Shown: positions 44,747 to 48,026 of the stretch, one piece after another
How positions within the stretch are numbered: the first letter of the stretch is position 1
Layout: the number at the start of each line of letters is the position of its first letter
Origin: Spongospora subterranea
Lineage: Eukaryota > Endomyxa > Phytomyxea > Plasmodiophorida > Plasmodiophoridae
NCBI GenBank assembly: GCA_900404475.1
Contig: OUQQ01000081.1
Coordinates: 1,727-49,752 of the forward strand
Reading direction: 5' to 3'
DNA: 48,026 bases
The notes under the pieces: generated by a model
Databases searched by the model: none
The model's input: the letters and a program-made list of their open reading frames with translations, nothing else
Told to the model about the DNA's origin: nothing
Translations under genes and position numbers: made by a program

Positions 44747-45404
44747 TCAACACTCAATTCTCAGAACAATAGGCACTCCGGACCACGGACGCCGTTAGTA
44801 AATACATGCTGCTTTTCGAGAAAGCTTGACAACGAATTTTTAAAATGCTGATCTGCGAGAAGAAACTAGAATGGCAATTCAAGTCGACTCTGATATCAGT
44901 TATAGCAATATTTACAAGAGGCGACGACTTAAGGATTCAGAAAATCTACCTACAGTGTGGAGGCTAATTCACACAGCGACAGTATTGCTTTTTCACTGTT
45001 TGGATACGATTGCACATAAATATATGGACCTGGAAACGGGCTTGCTTGGAGTGCGTTGACAATAAACGAAGGTGTCATTATGCCTGATTTCGAAAATGGT
45101 CTACACTGTACGATGTACTTCGATGCAGATCCATTGCGGCGATGTGCAATCAATGCCAAAGTCACGGACAAAACGAACAGGTGGTGGTATAGCAGTGGAT
45201 AGCTTATTAATAACATTACCCTGACCCTCTCACATAAGTAGTTCGGACTATCAAATCTACATGCTAGGTTGTAGGAGTATCGTTCAAATCAAAGGTTGTG
45301 AAGTTCCATTTCGACCGTCGGAGCTGGTCATCCAGAACCTTTCCCATTGTGGGGCTTGGTCCCAAGAACCCTATCATTAAGGTTTCTCGGATACGGTTCG
45401 CATA
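44747..45404. other. Intergenic region, unassigned short frames
   Basis: Plus-strand frames at 44871-45059 (62 codons) and 45080-45202 (40 codons, it contains YFDADPLRRCAINAKVTDKT) look partly coding, but I could not splice them together or to the gene at 45405. This interval should contain the promoter of the haemagglutinin-like gene. Confidence 0.35.
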
Positions 45405-48026
45405 ATGCTCTGGCCGTTGTTGTGTTTGGTTTCAATTACGTACTCAAGTAAGTATTCACAGACGTTCATTAACGAGAGAGACCTAATAATTACCCGGGCA
45501 GGCATTATTGCAGTTAAGAATCCTAATCTTCTTTCTTGGGATGCGTTTGTATTGAGAAGGCCTGTGTCCATGCTCTCTGCATTTGAGTTTGAGAACAAGT
45601 CAAGTCATTTTCCCAAACAAGTAATTTTTCTGAATGTGAATACCCTCATGGAAGATGTTAATTTTAGAAATTTGCAAAACGTCGAATTTAGACCGTCAAG
45701 TTGCAGCACTATCCCATTCTCGTCCAAAAATCTTTTCGTTCTGACCCGCTGTTCTAATATCACCTTTCGAGGAATGGCTGGCATAAACTTGCAACTTGAT
45801 AATTCGTTTTCGGTGACCGTTGTTGGTTCAAATTTCGATAATGAATTTTCTATCAAAATTCTCCATGGGCAACGTTCATCAACTGTTTCTTTGATCGGTG
45901 GAACTGGCATCAATTCGTTGTTTCTACAAGGCAAGTATGACGATGCTGTCACAATAGGCATAGCACATTTCGAAAAAATCGTTCTATATTCGCTGAGTGG
46001 AGGTCGCGCTGTAATAGCTAATGACAGGATTGGCTTAGGTAGTTTCAAGGTTTTGATTGATGGTGCAGCACTATCAAGTTTCGCCGTTGTTTTGCCTAAT
46101 AGTTATGTAACTGTGCAAGACTTTCAAGGGCGTTCAGCATTATCACTCAATTGCTCCCACGCCGTTTTTCAAGACAACGTTGTCGTCAAGAAATTGGACG
46201 TCCACGCCTCATTGATTGACGTAGAATCGTCGTCAAGTTTATTTGCTGATTCGTCAATTCAATTCGGACATTCCGATGTCATTATGGCAAAAAGTTCTTA
46301 CATTTCCTGCGAAACACTGGTGATTAACGGTAGTTTTATTCGAGCTGCAGGCAGCATAACTACAACACAATCCATTATGCTAGGAACTTCGCTCACATCG
46401 GCGGTCCACATATCCGGAGATGTAGTTTGTATGGGAGAGCAAAACTCCAGGCGCAACGGGATAAAACATTCTCATGACGGCCTAATAAGCGTTGTCGCAA
46501 AAACTGCGATTACGATTTTTGATGGCGCATATATTAGCGCAGCGCGACAAATTGACGGCATTCTCCACGGGGGTAACATTAGCATTGGTAGCTTCGACAA
46601 CAATGTGATTCCTCAGTCGTTAACAGTATTTTCGAAAGCCATTATTTCTTGTGATTCGCCATCTTTTGGCAATGGTGGTGTAATATCCTTGATATCTCAG
46701 CATCAAACTGTATTTTTCGGCGGCGTTACTTCTCGTGGTGGATACTTTTCTGGAAACGGGGGCTTTGTAGAAATCTCCTCCGTCGGGTCACTTCATTTTG
46801 ATGGTCATACAAATCTCTCTGCTGCCACAGGTCGTGCTGGCTGCTTGTTTCTCGATCCGGTTTCAGTAATAATTGGGGTTACTGGCAATGATGATGCTGG
46901 TTTGCCGAGTATCAACGCTGCATCGCCTCCTTCTTCACAGACCATCAGCGCCTCCGCTGTGTCCACGTCGTTGCTGACGAGCGATGTTGTAATTGCTGCA
47001 ACTGGGTCGATTACAGTCGATAGCGGAATTGGTACAGGATCTGAGATATACGACTTAACCATTCATGCTGGGGGTGTTCTAACGGTTAATGGCATAATAA
47101 CAACCAACGGCAATATCGATCTACAAGGAGACTCTGGGGTTGACATCACAAGCTCAATCTCAGGTGGTGGGTCCTTAGTATTAACCTCATCCAGTGGCCA
47201 AGTTACGATAGCTGGAGCCGTCACGTCTGGGTCAGCAATTACGCTTGGGGGTACGAATGTGACATGGTTTGCACCAATCAATGCTGCATCGCTCACTGTA
47301 ACCACATTTGGTGGGTCTATTTCGGCAATCGGAAGTGTTATGTCCCTAGGAACCATATCATTTAGCTCATCTGCCCACATCAACACATCTTCAACGGTTT
47401 CCTCCTCTGGTTTACTTTCGTTAGTAGCTGATAGCGATTGCAGTGGGACTGGGTCTCTAGTCACTGGCGCATATAGTATTATTTCAACGTCAGCCGGCAA
47501 CATTGCAATCACGGCCAGACAGCTAGAGATTCAGGGAACAATTAACGCGCCAACTGGGTCTGTGACATTCTCTACATGTTCTGCTGTTGCCATTACACTA
47601 GGAGGCATCAGCGGAACGCAATCAACATTGGAGATCGTGAACGCGATTCTTTCGAACTCACTGGTATGCCAGTTATTGATTGTGGAAGGTAGTCAGATTT
47701 TGATCGAATCAACGAATTCCGACCAAGCTGTCGAGCTCAACGCAAGAATTAGTTCAGGGACCATTTCCTTCCTTGCGACATCTTCATTTAGTAGCCTAAA
47801 TGCTACATCATGTTCTGGCATCACAATTAATGCACCTGTTACAACCACTGTTGGTTTGCTTTCATTTGACAGTGATTACGACACAATTGGAGGAGGCCAG
47901 ACTGCAATCATGCCCGGTGCCACTCTTATGGCAGCTACAAACCTGCTTCTCCATTCCAGGTCAAGCGGCCACATTGTTACATCGGGAACTCAGACATGGT
48001 CTGCCAAGCAAAACGTGGAACTTTAT
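45405..48026 (+). CDS. Giant secreted filamentous-haemagglutinin/HMW-like beta-helix protein (3' end beyond window)
   Basis: From the ATG at 45405 the frame is open without a stop or any needed intron to the last base: 874 codons and continuing. An in-frame TAA at 45378 sits just upstream. Residues 1 to about 16 (MLWPLLCLVSITYSS) are a signal peptide. The rest is strand-rich and repetitive, with many short alternating Ser/Thr/Gly/Ile segments (for example SGAV-like, ITLGG, GSLVLTSSSGQV). At about residues 448-484 it reads SGNGGFVEISSVGSLHFDG, then AATGRAGCLFLDP, which matches the GGFVETSG...L...WLLDP signature of bacterial FHA/HMW-type two-partner-secretion adhesins. After it come fresh beta-helix-like repeats (DLTIHAGGVLTVNGIITTNG). 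Bacterial relatives are surface adhesins. Here, with a eukaryotic-type signal peptide and no TPS domain seen, a secreted or surface role is inferred. Confidence 0.8.
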   Translation, partial: MLWPLLCLVSITYSSKYSQTFINERDLIITRAGIIAVKNPNLLSWDAFVLRRPVSMLSAFEFENKSSHFPKQVIFLNVNTLMEDVNFRNLQNVEFRPSSCSTIPFSSKNLFVLTRCSNITFRGMAGINLQLDNSFSVTVVGSNFDNEFSIKILHGQRSSTVSLIGGTGINSLFLQGKYDDAVTIGIAHFEKIVLYSLSGGRAVIANDRIGLGSFKVLIDGAALSSFAVVLPNSYVTVQDFQGRSALSLNCSHAVFQDNVVVKKLDVHASLIDVESSSSLFADSSIQFGHSDVIMAKSSYISCETLVINGSFIRAAGSITTTQSIMLGTSLTSAVHISGDVVCMGEQNSRRNGIKHSHDGLISVVAKTAITIFDGAYISAARQIDGILHGGNISIGSFDNNVIPQSLTVFSKAIISCDSPSFGNGGVISLISQHQTVFFGGVTSRGGYFSGNGGFVEISSVGSLHFDGHTNLSAATGRAGCLFLDPVSVIIGVTGNDDAGLPSINAASPPSSQTISASAVSTSLLTSDVVIAATGSITVDSGIGTGSEIYDLTIHAGGVLTVNGIITTNGNIDLQGDSGVDITSSISGGGSLVLTSSSGQVTIAGAVTSGSAITLGGTNVTWFAPINAASLTVTTFGGSISAIGSVMSLGTISFSSSAHINTSSTVSSSGLLSLVADSDCSGTGSLVTGAYSIISTSAGNIAITARQLEIQGTINAPTGSVTFSTCSAVAITLGGISGTQSTLEIVNAILSNSLVCQLLIVEGSQILIESTNSDQAVELNARISSGTISFLATSSFSSLNATSCSGITINAPVTTTVGLLSFDSDYDTIGGGQTAIMPGATLMAATNLLLHSRSSGHIVTSGTQTWSAKQNVELY

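Noticed and set aside
46805..47512. Minus-strand open frames of 85 and 149 codons
   Set aside because: They are antisense to the haemagglutinin-like gene, whose Ser/Thr/Gly codons leave the opposite strand free of stops. They have no independent features.

Overview
This is nuclear DNA from a eukaryotic microbe. Most genes are split by short GT-AG introns (about 40-80 nt, the longest 188 nt in the eIF3c gene), stops follow the standard code, and housekeeping eukaryotic genes lie on both strands (RPL26, eIF3c, TELO2, a histone-demethylase-type amine oxidase). A dynein regulatory complex subunit (DRC7) and a tubulin tyrosine ligase-like (TTLL) enzyme indicate an organism with motile cilia. A tandem pair of universal stress proteins, a loosely repeated ankyrin protein and a GT2 polysaccharide-synthase-like protein suggest a protist (rhizarian or stramenopile-like would fit), but I cannot name the lineage from this window.

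Layout. 0-8 kb: 3' end of a CAMK-like kinase, a purple acid phosphatase, a repeat pair flanking an N, RPL26 and DRC7. 8.7-11.6 kb: a many-exon PlsB-type glycerol-3-phosphate/DHAP acyltransferase. 12.4-19.2 kb: an array of three or four copies of an unrecognised RecB/Cas4-like PD-(D/E)XK nuclease family in various states of decay. 19.8-22.2 kb: a convergent LSD1-like amine oxidase whose C-terminus carries an extended PHD finger. A decayed piece of that finger also lies between nuclease copies 1 and 2, so the array arose by duplicating a block that included the neighbour's tail. 22.3-24.5 kb: repeat-rich DNA with a long foldback. 24.5-29 kb: a palmitoyl-protein-thioesterase-like hydrolase, a GT2-like membrane protein with eroded catalytic motifs, and an ankyrin protein. 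30.6-34 kb: eIF3c. 34.3-36.3 kb: TTLL. 36.6-39 kb: a small membrane protein and two tandem universal stress proteins. 39.1-41.5 kb: a possible SYCP2-like meiotic axis protein. 41.6-44 kb: TELO2. 44.3-44.7 kb: a small two-exon gene.

45.4-48.0 kb (right edge): an intronless reading frame with no stop to the end of the window (at least 874 codons). It starts with a signal peptide and continues as a repetitive beta-strand-rich protein carrying the GGFVE...LFLDP signature of bacterial filamentous-haemagglutinin/HMW adhesins, which makes it a strong candidate for bacterial gene acquisition.

The two items most likely to be new biology are the tandem nuclease family and this haemagglutinin-like gene. 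Both single-N positions (3065 and 16132) sit exactly between long direct repeats, so copy number at those two places may be an assembly effect.
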